Positions 8,481 to 16,876 are shown, counted from the stretch's first letter. The stretch: 34,925 nucleotides of DNA from CAYNTC01 sp964432925 (GCA_964432925.1 CAYSPM010000009.1:1-34925); one strand, 5' to 3'. Notes: generated from the letters alone by a model not told the origin. A program made the numbers and translations.

Positions 8481-8846
8481 TTAGAAAACCAGCCCCGCCT
8501 TTCTCGCCGCTTCGGCAAGAACTTTGACTCTGCCATGGTACTTATAGCGGTTTCTATCAAAGCAGACACACTTGATGCCTACCCCAAGGGCTTGCTTTGC
8601 GATCGCCTCGCCGACAATCCCAGCGGCCTTTCTGTTGCCCGAGTCGGGTAACTGCTGCTGTAGCGCCTTGACCCTGGTGCTGGCAGAAACAAGTGTTGCC
8701 CCAGCCATATCATCTATGATCTGAGCGTAAACATGTCTATTGGAACGAAACACGGACAGACGCGGCCTCTCCGGTGTTCCGAGCACCTTTTTACGCACAT
8801 GATATTTTCGCCTTAGCGCCGCTGTTTTTCTATTGCCTGCTTTCAT
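8481..8846 (-). CDS. rplR: Large-subunit ribosomal protein L18 (uL18)
   Basis: This 121-residue protein matches L18, a 5S rRNA binder of the central protuberance (RPRLSVFRSNRHVYAQIIDD, then GVGIKCVCFDRNRYKYHGRV). The ATG at 8846 is chosen over an in-frame TTG two codons upstream. A weak GAGA lies about 10 bp before the ATG. It follows rplF by 14 bp. Confidence 0.97.
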   Translation of the reverse strand: MKAGNRKTAALRRKYHVRKKVLGTPERPRLSVFRSNRHVYAQIIDDMAGATLVSASTRVKALQQQLPDSGNRKAAGIVGEAIAKQALGVGIKCVCFDRNRYKYHGRVKVLAEAARKAGLVF

Positions 8847-8860
8847 AAACAAAATCTCAA

Positions 8861-9442
8861 CTACGCAGCCCCGGATGTGAATGCCTTGCCTGCCTTGCGC
8901 CGCACCTGTTCATCAGCATACCGAATGCCTTTTCCCTTATATGGCTCAGGCGGCCTCACATGTCGTACGTCCGCAGCAAATTGACCAAGCTGACATTTGT
9001 CTATTCCCGAAAGTGTGAACTTGGCTGGGACATCATTGCCCCTTGTTGCACCTACTTTTATGTTCACCTTTACGCCATCGGGTATTACCAACTCCACAGA
9101 ATCAGAAAAGCCCACCTGCAAAATTAGTTTTCCATCCTGCTCTTTGACACTATAGCCGGTACCGTACAACTCCATCCGCCTCTGGAAACCCTCGCTGACG
9201 CCAGTAACCATATTGGCAATCAGCGCACGCGTGGTTCCATGCAACTGCTTGCTCTGGCGGTCCTTTGGATGCTTGTTCTCTACTAATATCTTTCCCTCGG
9301 CATCGTCAATCGTTACTTTAATCTTACTGGGAAAGTTCAACCCCAGGCTACCAAGGGGGCCTGAGAGCTTGATACGCTGGCCGCGCTGCTCAGCCTTTAC
9401 TCCCTGTGGGATGGCAACAGGTTTACTTCCGATACGACTCAT
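8861..9442 (-). CDS. rplF: Large-subunit ribosomal protein L6 (uL6)
   Basis: This 193-residue L6 has two repeated alpha/beta domains and sits near the factor-binding site of the 50S subunit. The family start MSRIGSKPVAIP and the C-terminal signature PEPYKGKGIRYADE are present. Its ATG directly abuts the rpsH stop codon with no gap, so translational coupling to rpsH is likely. The length is about 15 residues longer than E. coli L6. Confidence 0.97.
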   Translation of the reverse strand: MSRIGSKPVAIPQGVKAEQRGQRIKLSGPLGSLGLNFPSKIKVTIDDAEGKILVENKHPKDRQSKQLHGTTRALIANMVTGVSEGFQRRMELYGTGYSVKEQDGKLILQVGFSDSVELVIPDGVKVNIKVGATRGNDVPAKFTLSGIDKCQLGQFAADVRHVRPPEPYKGKGIRYADEQVRRKAGKAFTSGAA

Positions 9443-9841
9443 TTAGTTAACCGTACAAAGAATCTCGCCGCCGACATTGGCCTCGCGGCAGCTTCTGTCA
9501 CTAATCACACCCTTACTGGTAGAAATTACGGCAATACCCATACCTCCCAAGACAAGAGGAAGCTCATCAACAGATGCATAGACCCTACATCCAGGTTTAC
9601 TCTTTCTTCTAATTTCTCTAATGGCGTGTTGACCCTGATTGTCGTATTTTAGAGTTACTCGTAATATACCTTGCTTGCCGTCATCAATTCTGTCGTAATC
9701 TTTGATGTAACCTTCCTTTTTCAAAACAGATGCAATGCCTTCGCAAATATTTGATGCTTTCACATTCACCTGCGCCTTATTCGCGTGCGCAGCATTGCGA
9801 ATTCGTGTGAGCATATCAGCTATCGGGTCACTCAGACTCAT
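9443..9841 (-). CDS. rpsH: Small-subunit ribosomal protein S8 (uS8)
   Basis: This 132-residue protein has the S8 pattern SDPIADMLTRIRNA at the start and the C-terminal GGMGIAVISTSKGVISD. S8 is a primary 16S rRNA binder and, in E. coli, the repressor of the spc operon. The ATG at 9841 is chosen because it matches the usual length; an in-frame GTG five codons upstream (9856) has no ribosome binding site, while GAGG lies about 10 bp before the ATG. Confidence 0.97.
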   Translation of the reverse strand: MSLSDPIADMLTRIRNAAHANKAQVNVKASNICEGIASVLKKEGYIKDYDRIDDGKQGILRVTLKYDNQGQHAIREIRRKSKPGCRVYASVDELPLVLGGMGIAVISTSKGVISDRSCREANVGGEILCTVN

Positions 9842-9871
9842 AATCTCATGCCTCACGGTTGTAAAAATGTT

Positions 9872-10057
9872 CTACCAACTGGCCTTTTTTACACCTGGTA
9901 TTTTTCCTTCATTAGCCAATGTTCTAAAGCAAATCCGGCAGATCTTAAACTTACGATAGACCGCCTTGGACCTGCCGCAAAGCTCACAACGCGTATATTG
10001 TCTTACACGATACTTCTGTTTCTTCTTTACTTTATTTTCCAGTGCCTTTGTTGACAT
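9872..10057 (-). CDS. rpsN: Small-subunit ribosomal protein S14, short zinc-binding form (uS14)
   Basis: This 61-residue S14 is the short type Z form. Cys24, Cys27, Cys40 and Cys43 form the zinc ribbon, and the C-terminus GVKKASW is typical. S14 is a 30S head protein next to S3 and S10. The ATG at 10057 has GGAG 7 bp upstream. It lies between rplE and rpsH, the standard spc position. Confidence 0.97.
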   Translation of the reverse strand: MSTKALENKVKKKQKYRVRQYTRCELCGRSKAVYRKFKICRICFRTLANEGKIPGVKKASW

Positions 10058-10093
10058 CCAGACACTCCAAACTCTGACAATAGGCTCGAAGCT

Positions 10094-10657
10094 TTATTGT
10101 GCAGATTTGGCTACCGTTGCACCCTTGAACGGCATGCCAAAAAGCGACAACAATCGTCGGGCTTCGTCGTCAGTCTTCGCTGTAGTTACAAATGTAATAT
10201 TCATACCCTGCTGAAACTCGATCTTGGCCGGGTTTATTTCCGGAAAAACACTTTGTTCATTCAAGCCCAGAGAATAGTTTCCCAGGCCATCAAAGCTATT
10301 CGGCTCAAGACCGCGAAAGTCCCTCACACGAGGGATGGCAAGATTGATGAGCCTATCCATAAACTCGTACATCCTTACGCCGCGCATAGTGACTTTCAAG
10401 CCGGTCCCCATACCCTCACGGACCTTGAAATTCGAAACGCTCTTTTTGGCTTTGCAGACTCCGGGCATTTGCCCAGTGATCATCATCATGTCCTGCTTTG
10501 CCAGTTCCAAAAATTTCTTGTCCTGCGTAGCCCTACCAATGCCCATAGAAACCACGATCTTCTCTATCCGAGGGACAGCCATAGGATTCTCATAGCCAAA
10601 CTCCTCGGTCAACTGCGGAACTACCTTAGATTTATATAGGTCTCTCAATCGCGCCAT
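10094..10657 (-). CDS. rplE: Large-subunit ribosomal protein L5 (uL5)
   Basis: This 187-residue protein is L5, which binds 5S rRNA and contacts P-site tRNA and the S13 bridge. Landmarks are NPMAVPRIEKIVVSMGIG near the N-terminus, the VRDFRGL loop and the C-terminal NITFVTTAKTDDEARRLL. It sits 57 bp after rplX and 36 bp before rpsN. The site ahead of its ATG (GAGAAAAATACA) is a weak ribosome binding site. Confidence 0.97.
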   Translation of the reverse strand: MARLRDLYKSKVVPQLTEEFGYENPMAVPRIEKIVVSMGIGRATQDKKFLELAKQDMMMITGQMPGVCKAKKSVSNFKVREGMGTGLKVTMRGVRMYEFMDRLINLAIPRVRDFRGLEPNSFDGLGNYSLGLNEQSVFPEINPAKIEFQQGMNITFVTTAKTDDEARRLLSLFGMPFKGATVAKSAQ

Positions 10658-10714
10658 TGTATTTTTCTCATCTCGACCATCTTATGAACCCCAGTATGGT
10701 CAAGTCACTACACA

Positions 10715-11047
10715 CTACTTTGCTCTTTTAATAACGCTGATTTCGCTTCCATCAATAGCAACACGTTTCTTGCTACCATCTTTGTCCGCATGATAGCGAA
10801 CCCTGACGCCTTTGGAACTTTTCGGCCTTACAGGTAAAACATTACTTATGTGTACCGGCTGCTCAATACCTACGCGTCCACCTTGTGGATTCTTGCGAGA
10901 AGGCCGAACGTGCTTTTGTGCAATATTGTGACCTTGAACAATCACCTTATTCTTCTCAGGTATGACCCGCAAAACACGGCCAGTAGTACCTTTATGGTCA
11001 CCCGCTATGATCTCGACCATGTCACCCTTCTTTATGTGCAGCGCCAT
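10715..11047 (-). CDS. rplX: Large-subunit ribosomal protein L24 (uL24)
   Basis: This 110-residue L24 carries the N-terminal KOW motif (HIKKGDMVEIIAGDHKGTTG, then RVLRVIPEKNKVIVQGHN). L24 starts 50S assembly and lies at the tunnel exit. The ATG at 11047 has GAGGTG 6 bp upstream, so it is preferred over an in-frame GTG at 11056. The gene follows rplN by 34 bp. Confidence 0.97.
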   Translation of the reverse strand: MALHIKKGDMVEIIAGDHKGTTGRVLRVIPEKNKVIVQGHNIAQKHVRPSRKNPQGGRVGIEQPVHISNVLPVRPKSSKGVRVRYHADKDGSKKRVAIDGSEISVIKRAK

Positions 11048-11081
11048 TCTGTTCACCTCTTATTTCACATGAGACCACAGC

Positions 11082-11468
11082 TTAGACCACTTCACTTGCC
11101 AACGAAATAATCTTCATATAGTTCTTCTCGCGCAGCTCACGAGCAACCGCACCGAAGATCCTCGTCCCTATTGGATTTCCTTCATTATCAATCATAACAG
11201 CAGCGTTGCTGTCGAACCGGACGTAGCTACCATCAGGCCGCTGTACAGGACTTTTAGTGCGAATTATCACACACTTATGTACCTTCTTATCATCGAGTTG
11301 ACAGGTCGGTAACGCCTTCTTTATTGCTACGCAGACAACATCTCCAACGCCGGCAACCGGCCGGGTACTTTTACCCCTAGCCCCACTTCGTCCGAGGACC
11401 CTGATGCACAACGCCGACTTGACACCAGAGTTGTCGGCTATTTCCAACATTGTCTCCTGCTGAATCAT
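11082..11468 (-). CDS. rplN: Large-subunit ribosomal protein L14 (uL14)
   Basis: This 128-residue protein starts MIQQETMLEIADNSGVKSAL, diagnostic for L14, and has the conserved RFDSNAAVMIDNEGNPIGTR segment. L14 forms part of the 50S interface and the binding site of the silencing factor RsfS. It is a few residues longer than the usual 122. It opens the spc block, 23 bp after rpsQ. Confidence 0.98.
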   Translation of the reverse strand: MIQQETMLEIADNSGVKSALCIRVLGRSGARGKSTRPVAGVGDVVCVAIKKALPTCQLDDKKVHKCVIIRTKSPVQRPDGSYVRFDSNAAVMIDNEGNPIGTRIFGAVARELREKNYMKIISLASEVV

Positions 11469-11491
11469 TATCGCCTACGGAGTATCCGGTT

Positions 11492-11752
11492 TCACACCTT
11501 GGTTGCTTTTTGCACAACCCTGACAAGACGCCAGCTTTTGGTTTTACTGCGCGGCCTACATTCAGCTATCTCAACAAGGTCACCTGCAGTACTTTGGTTG
11601 TGTTCATCGTGGACGCCGAGCTTAGTTCTGCGTCTGACGTATTTACCATATTTCGGATGCCTGACCTTAAATTCAATTGCAACCTTAACACTTTTATTAC
11701 CGCTGTTGCTTATTACAACACCCGTTATAGTTTTGAGTTCTCGGTTCTGCAT
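11492..11752 (-). CDS. rpsQ: Small-subunit ribosomal protein S17 (uS17)
   Basis: This 86-residue OB-fold protein matches S17, a primary 16S binder (GVVISNSGNKSVKVAIEF, RHPKYGKYVRRRTK, GDLVEIAECRP). The ATG at 11752 has AGGA 8 bp upstream and gives the usual length. An in-frame GTG at 11776 would add eight residues without support. It follows rpmC by 33 bp. Confidence 0.97.
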   Translation of the reverse strand: MQNRELKTITGVVISNSGNKSVKVAIEFKVRHPKYGKYVRRRTKLGVHDEHNQSTAGDLVEIAECRPRSKTKSWRLVRVVQKATKV

Positions 11753-11785
11753 CTTCAATTCCTGACATATCCTCACAGCATACCG

Positions 11786-11971
11786 TCACGTATTCTGCCG
11801 CATTATTGTCTTAATCCTGGCAATATCCCGCCGGAGATCCCGTATTTCCTTGGAATTCTCCAATTTCTCAGTGACACCCTGTGAGCGTAAATCAAACAAG
11901 TGCCTGTGGAGTTCTTCCAGTCTATTGCCAAGCTCATCCTGACTCATCTCACGATACTGCTGTGCTTTCAT
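11786..11971 (-). CDS. rpmC: Large-subunit ribosomal protein L29 (uL29)
   Basis: This 61-residue, two-helix protein matches L29, located at the tunnel exit beside L23 where chaperones and SRP dock. Landmarks are MSQDELGNRLEELHRHLFDL and the C-terminal RRDIARIKTIMRQ. It lies 17 bp after rplP and 33 bp before rpsQ, the canonical position. Confidence 0.96.
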   Translation of the reverse strand: MKAQQYREMSQDELGNRLEELHRHLFDLRSQGVTEKLENSKEIRDLRRDIARIKTIMRQNT

Positions 11972-11988
11972 CTACTGTATCTCGCCTT

Positions 11989-12408
11989 TCACAATGAATG
12001 CCTACGCTTTACGAATCTGCACCTGATCGGCATCTTGTGGGCAACTCTGGCCAATGCCTGTTTTGCAACGTCTTCGCTGACTCCACCAATCTCAAAGCAA
12101 ACCTGACCGGGCCTGACTCTGGCGACCCAGAAAGCCGGCTCTCCTTTGCCTTTGCCCATTCGCGTCTCGAGCGGTTTGGAAGAGACCGGCTTATGCGGAA
12201 ACAATCTGATGTAAACTTTACCTTCCCGATGCAGAAAATGCGTCGCTGCAACTCGGCCAGCTTCAATATTCTTCGCTGATATCCAACTTGTCTCCAGAGC
12301 TTGCAAACCGTATTCGCCAAACGCCACAAAGTTGCCTCGCGCAGCATTACCTTTCATTTTGCCGCGTTGGCTCTTACGATACTTAACTCTTTTCGGCATC
12401 ATTGCCAT
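11989..12408 (-). CDS. rplP: Large-subunit ribosomal protein L16 (uL16)
   Basis: This 139-residue L16 organises the A-site tRNA elbow region of the 50S subunit. Landmarks are MPKRVKYRKSQRGKMKG at the start, FGEYGLQALE, and the loop IRLFPHKPVSSKPLETRMGK. Three in-frame ATG codons occur close together (12408, 12402, 12399) and none has a clear ribosome binding site. The furthest upstream ATG is used here, and the true start could be up to three codons later. Confidence 0.96.
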   Translation of the reverse strand: MAMMPKRVKYRKSQRGKMKGNAARGNFVAFGEYGLQALETSWISAKNIEAGRVAATHFLHREGKVYIRLFPHKPVSSKPLETRMGKGKGEPAFWVARVRPGQVCFEIGGVSEDVAKQALARVAHKMPIRCRFVKRRHSL

Positions 12409-12471
12409 TTTCAAACCCAGCCAAAAGCTATCGCTTCAACCTCTCGTTGCCTAAAAACAAAAAGTTACTCC

Positions 12472-13296
12472 TCAAGTTTCCGGCTCACCCTCTGACTTAA
12501 CCTTATCCGATTGGGTCGTGGGAGCATCAATATTTGCCGCTTCACCACTTGAGCTTTCCTGCGCCGGTCCAGCCGCAGTTCTGCCAGTTGTCCGCCGAGC
12601 GGGACCTACCCGCCTCGTAGGCCGGCGCCGCCGACGTCGGCCCTGCTCAGGTTGCTTCTCGCCATACTTGCCCCTGTATATCCAAACCTTAACGCCAATC
12701 GTTCCGTAAGTTGTTCTTGATGTGGCCACCGCGTAGTCGACATCGGCATCCAACGTATGCAGAGGAATACTACCGAGCTTCTGTGTCTCCTTGCGGGCCA
12801 TTTCCGCGCCTGCCAGCCGACCTGAGCAGATAATTTTGACTCCTTTGGCTCCGGCATTCATGGCTGATTCACAAAACTGTTTCATAGTGCGTCTAAACGA
12901 AGCTCGCTTGGATAACTGCTCGGCAATCGCTTCCGCCACTAAAGTAGCATTCAGGTCAGGCTCCTTAATCTCAACGACGTTGACAGCTACCTTTCGCCCA
13001 GTCAGGTCTTCAAGCTCTTCCCGTAACCTGTCAACTTCGCCACCTCTTGGACCAATGACCACACCAGGCCGAGCGCTATGAAGCGTTACATTCACTTCAT
13101 TCCGCGTTCTTATTATCTCGACCTTTGCCACAGCACCTTTCGGCATCTGCCGATTGAATTTCTTGTCAACGTAACTGCGAATTCTCTGGTCTTCGACAAG
13201 GAAGCTGCCATAGTGAGCCTTGGGAGCAAACCAAGTGCTCTGCCATCCAAGCGTTATACCTGTCCTAAAACCTATTGGCGATGCTTTTTGGCCCAT
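12472..13296 (-). CDS. rpsC: Small-subunit ribosomal protein S3 (uS3) with basic C-terminal extension
   Basis: Residues 1-about 212 form a complete S3: the N-terminal domain, a KH domain with the GPRG loop (VVIGPRGGEVDRLREEL), and the C-terminal domain ending VWIYRGKYG. S3 lines the mRNA entry tunnel. The remaining 60 or so residues are an extension with an arginine-rich run followed by an Ala/Ser/Glu-rich end. The gene starts with ATG at 13296 and lies 39 bp after rplV. Confidence 0.97.
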   Translation of the reverse strand: MGQKASPIGFRTGITLGWQSTWFAPKAHYGSFLVEDQRIRSYVDKKFNRQMPKGAVAKVEIIRTRNEVNVTLHSARPGVVIGPRGGEVDRLREELEDLTGRKVAVNVVEIKEPDLNATLVAEAIAEQLSKRASFRRTMKQFCESAMNAGAKGVKIICSGRLAGAEMARKETQKLGSIPLHTLDADVDYAVATSRTTYGTIGVKVWIYRGKYGEKQPEQGRRRRRRPTRRVGPARRTTGRTAAGPAQESSSGEAANIDAPTTQSDKVKSEGEPET

Positions 13297-13335
13297 AATT
13301 AGATTTCTTACAACGAGTCTTTGTAGTTTCCTGCC

Positions 13336-13884
13336 CTATACCTGTGTTACAGTAATGTGTATATGGCAGCCCTTTTTTCGGATAGGATGAGCTCTGCCTC
13401 TATCCTTCGGCATCCATCGTTTTGTGCCGACGCGAACACCTGCATCATCAACCCTTGCTCCGCTCACATATAAATTATCGACGTCAGCATTCTGCTCATC
13501 GGCATTAGCAACCGCACTTTTGAGAACCTTATCAACCATCGTTGCAGCACGCTTTCTGGTGAACTTTAAGATGTCCATCGCGTCCTGGATTGTTCTGCCC
13601 TGTATCAACTGAGTGACCAACCGGACTTTACGCGGCGAAATCGGGGCGAAGCGATACGACGAATGCCAATCAGTCAAATCGTTAACCTCGACGGATAAGG
13701 CTGTGGCCAGACGACGGACATCCTCGCTATCAGGCTTAGGGTCTAACAGGCCTTTCTGCCAATTCTTAATCGCTGCCGCTGCCTTTTTATGGCTAAAACC
13801 GCCTCTGACAATGTGGCCGGCTAATTCGTCCACATTCGCCTGCCGTTCGGCACAAAGTTCTTTTAATTTATCAGAACTAAGCAT
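13336..13884 (-). CDS. rplV: Large-subunit ribosomal protein L22 (uL22) with N-terminal helix-turn-helix-like domain
   Basis: Residues about 76-182 are a full L22 core (YRFAPISPRKVRLVTQLIQG at the start, then GARVDDAGVRVG, and RGRAHPIRKKGCHIHITVT). L22 lines the peptide exit tunnel. Residues 1-74 are an extra domain absent from ordinary L22 proteins of about 110-120 residues. Its pattern (LKELCAER, VDELAGHI, AIKNWQKG, P-rich turn, VRRLATALSVEVNDL) resembles the five-helix Cro/XRE DNA-binding fold. The ATG at 13884 has GAGGT directly next to it, an unusually tight spacing. The L22 call is secure; the HTH call is an inference from pattern. Confidence 0.95.
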   Translation of the reverse strand: MLSSDKLKELCAERQANVDELAGHIVRGGFSHKKAAAAIKNWQKGLLDPKPDSEDVRRLATALSVEVNDLTDWHSSYRFAPISPRKVRLVTQLIQGRTIQDAMDILKFTRKRAATMVDKVLKSAVANADEQNADVDNLYVSGARVDDAGVRVGTKRWMPKDRGRAHPIRKKGCHIHITVTQV

Positions 13885-13925
13885 ACCTCTTATCTTAAAA
13901 TTAGCAGCTTACCATCTGCTTTCTA

Positions 13926-14195
13926 CTACTTGATTTTCTTGCTCGAATGTCCCTTGAACGTCCGTGTGGGCGAAAACTCACCCAGTTTGTGCCCGACCAT
14001 GTCTTCTGTGACAAATACCTTGTGAAAGATCTTTCCATTGTGAACCATAAAAGTAAAGCCGACAAATTCAGGCACTATCGTACACTGTCTGGCCCATGTC
14101 TTTATCGGCTCGCGCGACCCGGAATTTGTCTGCCTAGTCACCTTGACAAGCAGCTTTTCGTCAACATACGGGCCCTTTTTTAGAGATCTTCCCAT
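13926..14195 (-). CDS. rpsS: Small-subunit ribosomal protein S19 (uS19)
   Basis: This 89-residue protein is S19 of the 30S head. It starts MGRSLKKGPYVDEKLL and has TWARQCTIVPEFVGFTFMVH and the C-terminal GHKLGEFSPTRTFKGHSSKK, all diagnostic. It lies between rplB and rplV in the standard S10 operon order, with an 83-bp gap after rplB. Confidence 0.98.
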   Translation of the reverse strand: MGRSLKKGPYVDEKLLVKVTRQTNSGSREPIKTWARQCTIVPEFVGFTFMVHNGKIFHKVFVTEDMVGHKLGEFSPTRTFKGHSSKKIK

Positions 14196-14278
14196 TATCT
14201 ATCTCAGCCTATATTTAAGTTAAATCCTGCACACATCATCAACACATATCGACGGTGCCGACGTATTCAAGCTCCACT

Positions 14279-15130
14279 CTATAAAACTAGTTGTCCCTGT
14301 CTCTTGTTTTTGCGTCTTCTGATTATCCTCTTGTTGCTGGGGTTTCGTGGATTTCTGGTCTTTCCACCCTTTGCAAGTACGCCCGTGGGCGAACAAGGAT
14401 GGCGTCCACCATTTGACCTGCCTTCACCACCACCCATCGGGTGAGCAACCGGATTCATGGCTTTGCCTCTCACATGCGGCCTGCGACCCATGTGACGCTT
14501 TCTTCCAGCCTTGCCAATGCGTATGTTTTGGTGATCGGCATTACTCAGCCGACCAATTGTCGCTCGACACTCTTTACGAACCGAACGCATCTCGCCGCTC
14601 GGCAGAACTACCGTGACCCAATCGCCCTCCTTGGCCAAGATTCTCGCAGCGCTGCCCGCACCCCTGACAAGCTTTCCACCTTGGCCTGCAGTCATCTCGA
14701 TGTTGTGAACCTCAAGACCAGTAGGAATAGCTTGCAGCGGCATAGCATTACCTACCTTGGGATCACAAGACAAACCACTCTCGATAAAATCGCCAACGTT
14801 TATTCTCAGCGGTGCCAATATATACCTCTTTTCGCCATCAGCGTAATGCAACAACGAAATAAAGCAGTTTCTGTTCGGATCGTATTCTATTGTTGCCACT
14901 TTAGCAGGGACACCGTCCTTATTCCGCTTAAAGTCAATAATGCGGTAGATTCTTCTTGCCCCTCCGCCTCTGAAGCGAGAGGTAGTTACACCATGGTGAT
15001 TTCTACCGCCGTTCTTCTTGATTCGCCTACATAGCGATTTCTCAGGCACGGTCGAAGTCAACTCGGAATACTCATTGACCGAGCTATTTCGACGCCCTGC
15101 ACTTGTAGGTTTATAGACTCGAATAGCCAT
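14279..15130 (-). CDS. rplB: Large-subunit ribosomal protein L2 (uL2)
   Basis: This 283-residue L2 contacts the peptidyl transferase region and intersubunit bridge B7b. Landmarks are MAIRVYKPTSAGRRNSSV, NHHGVTTSRFRGGG, the SH3-like domain with EVHNIEMTAGQGGKLVRGAG, and the C-terminal NPVAHPMGGGEGRSNGGRHP. An in-frame start 24 codons upstream would run towards rplW and encodes no homologous sequence. The ATG at 15130 gives the family start. Confidence 0.98.
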   Translation of the reverse strand: MAIRVYKPTSAGRRNSSVNEYSELTSTVPEKSLCRRIKKNGGRNHHGVTTSRFRGGGARRIYRIIDFKRNKDGVPAKVATIEYDPNRNCFISLLHYADGEKRYILAPLRINVGDFIESGLSCDPKVGNAMPLQAIPTGLEVHNIEMTAGQGGKLVRGAGSAARILAKEGDWVTVVLPSGEMRSVRKECRATIGRLSNADHQNIRIGKAGRKRHMGRRPHVRGKAMNPVAHPMGGGEGRSNGGRHPCSPTGVLAKGGKTRNPRNPSNKRIIRRRKNKRQGQLVL

Positions 15131-15161
15131 AATCTGTAATCTCACGATCCCTTCACAGCGA

Positions 15162-15440
15162 TCAGAATAAGTCAATATGATAATCGGGTTCCAGATGCAC
15201 AACCGCTTTCTTCCAGTTTCGCGTTATGCCGATAGTTCTGCCTCGTCGGCGATGTTTGCCTCTTCGGATGGAAGTTCTGACTTTGTGCACCTTAACACCA
15301 TATATCTTTTCAACAGCGTTTCTTATCTGCACCTTGTTGGCTTTCTCATTCACCTCAAACGAATAAGCACCTTTGACATTGGCAAAGTGCATCCCCTGCT
15401 CTGTGATCAATGGCCGAATTATTACGCTATAGTCATCCAT
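15162..15440 (-). CDS. rplW: Large-subunit ribosomal protein L23 (uL23)
   Basis: This 92-residue protein matches L23, the docking site for trigger factor and SRP at the tunnel exit. Landmarks are IIRPLITEQGMHFA, VNEKANKVQIRNAVEKIYGV and RRGRTIGITRNWKKAVV. No Shine-Dalgarno sequence is visible before the ATG. It lies between rplD and rplB as usual. Confidence 0.97.
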   Translation of the reverse strand: MDDYSVIIRPLITEQGMHFANVKGAYSFEVNEKANKVQIRNAVEKIYGVKVHKVRTSIRRGKHRRRGRTIGITRNWKKAVVHLEPDYHIDLF

Positions 15441-15508
15441 TAAAAACGCACGTTAACGACTAAACCGATATTGGACTAAATCACTACTGCAAAGCCATAT
15501 TAAAACTT

Positions 15509-16144
15509 TTAACTCTCGTGTGCCTGCCCTGCACTTAAGAACGACAAAAACGCATCCTTTGTAAAAAGTATTTTATGGTGGCTGCAAATATCAGCGGCAT
15601 TGAGTTCGACTACAGGCCTAACAGCCACCCGAGGAATATTCCTAGCTGACTTATAAAGATTCTCATCATAATCACTTATAGTCACAAGGCAACTTCTCTC
15701 AATTCTCAGATTGCTCAGGACACCTACAAAATCCCTGGTTTTGGGTGCTTGCAGGTCCAGTTCGTCAACCACAACCACATTGTTGCCCAAGAGCTTTGCC
15801 AATACTGCCGAATCTCTGGCTAATCTCCTCTGTTTCTTGGGCATGCCCTTGCTAAAGTCTCTCGGGATTTTAGCAAAAGTAACACCGCCACCGACACGCT
15901 TTGCCGTTCTGCGATTGCCGGCCCTGGCAAATCCCGTACCCTTTTGTCTGAATAGCTTCCTGCCTGAGCCGGCCACCATACTTCTGCCCTTAGTAGCAGC
16001 GGTTCCAACTCGCTTGTTGGCCTGGTACATAACAATGGCCTGCTTAAGCAGCTCATATCTGACTTTGCCTCCGAGGGCAGATTCATCCACGTTTAAGCTC
16101 TCAACTTCCTGACCATCAACATTGTACACAGCAAGTTCAATCAT
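15509..16144 (-). CDS. rplD: Large-subunit ribosomal protein L4 (uL4)
   Basis: This 211-residue protein has the L4 tunnel loop (KGRSMVAGSGRKLFRQKGTG, then ARAGNRR) and the globular domain ending with the short C-terminal helix region. L4 lines the exit tunnel. In E. coli it represses the S10 operon through its leader, and the long leader upstream of rpsJ here makes such control conceivable but unproven. It follows rplC by 26 bp. Confidence 0.97.
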   Translation of the reverse strand: MIELAVYNVDGQEVESLNVDESALGGKVRYELLKQAIVMYQANKRVGTAATKGRSMVAGSGRKLFRQKGTGFARAGNRRTAKRVGGGVTFAKIPRDFSKGMPKKQRRLARDSAVLAKLLGNNVVVVDELDLQAPKTRDFVGVLSNLRIERSCLVTISDYDENLYKSARNIPRVAVRPVVELNAADICSHHKILFTKDAFLSFLSAGQAHES

Positions 16145-16170
16145 GGTCGAATTTCTTATTCCTCAACAGA

Positions 16171-16818
16171 TCAGCTCTTCTTGGCGCTAAGGACGATACA
16201 GTAACCGCCAGCCGGACCCGGTACAGGACCCTTGACAACGAGTAGATTATTCTCTGTATCAACGGCAATCAGCTTATGGTTCTTGGTCGTTACTCGACGA
16301 TCGCCCATATGCCCGGCCATCCTTTTGCCCTTTTTAGGACTTCCACCATGGCCTGCATCGCTGGCAAAACTCGATATCGAACCCGGTGCTCTGTGCTTAC
16401 GCTCTGTGCCGTGCGAAGCGGGAAAACCGCTAAAGCCATATCGTTTCATCACGCCAGCAAAGCCCTTGCCTTTGCTGGCTCCTACAACGTCAACAAACTT
16501 ACTCTCGGAAAAAGCTGAGACTGTCACGATATCACCAATGCCATACTCCATTTCGAGTCCATCAGGAAGTCTCATCTCTTTGACAAACTTTTTTGGCACC
16601 GTGTGAGCCCTTTGAGCATGTCCGATTTCAGGTCTTTTTCGGCGAGAGGGTTTTACATCTCCATACCCCAACTGAATAGCGTTATATCCGTCCGTATTCG
16701 ACGTTTTAATTTGCATGACTGTACAAGGGCCAGCTTGTATGACAGTCACGGGCACCAACTGACCGGATTCATTATAAAGCCTGGTCATGCCAACTTTTTT
16801 TCCCAATAACATCGCCAT
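16171..16818 (-). CDS. rplC: Large-subunit ribosomal protein L3 (uL3)
   Basis: This 215-residue L3 begins 50S assembly and reaches towards the peptidyl transferase centre. Landmarks are LLGKKVGMTRLYNESGQLVP, the loop with GFAGVMKRYGFSGFPASHGT, and the C-terminal GPVPGPAGGYCIVLSAKKS. The ATG at 16818 has GGTG 5 bp upstream and is preferred. Another in-frame ATG at 16833 is possible, but it has no visible site. Confidence 0.96.
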   Translation of the reverse strand: MAMLLGKKVGMTRLYNESGQLVPVTVIQAGPCTVMQIKTSNTDGYNAIQLGYGDVKPSRRKRPEIGHAQRAHTVPKKFVKEMRLPDGLEMEYGIGDIVTVSAFSESKFVDVVGASKGKGFAGVMKRYGFSGFPASHGTERKHRAPGSISSFASDAGHGGSPKKGKRMAGHMGDRRVTTKNHKLIAVDTENNLLVVKGPVPGPAGGYCIVLSAKKS

Positions 16819-16876
16819 TATTTCACCGCTCATGGCGCAATCCCTGTCACCGACAAAGACACAGCACAGGTCATGC

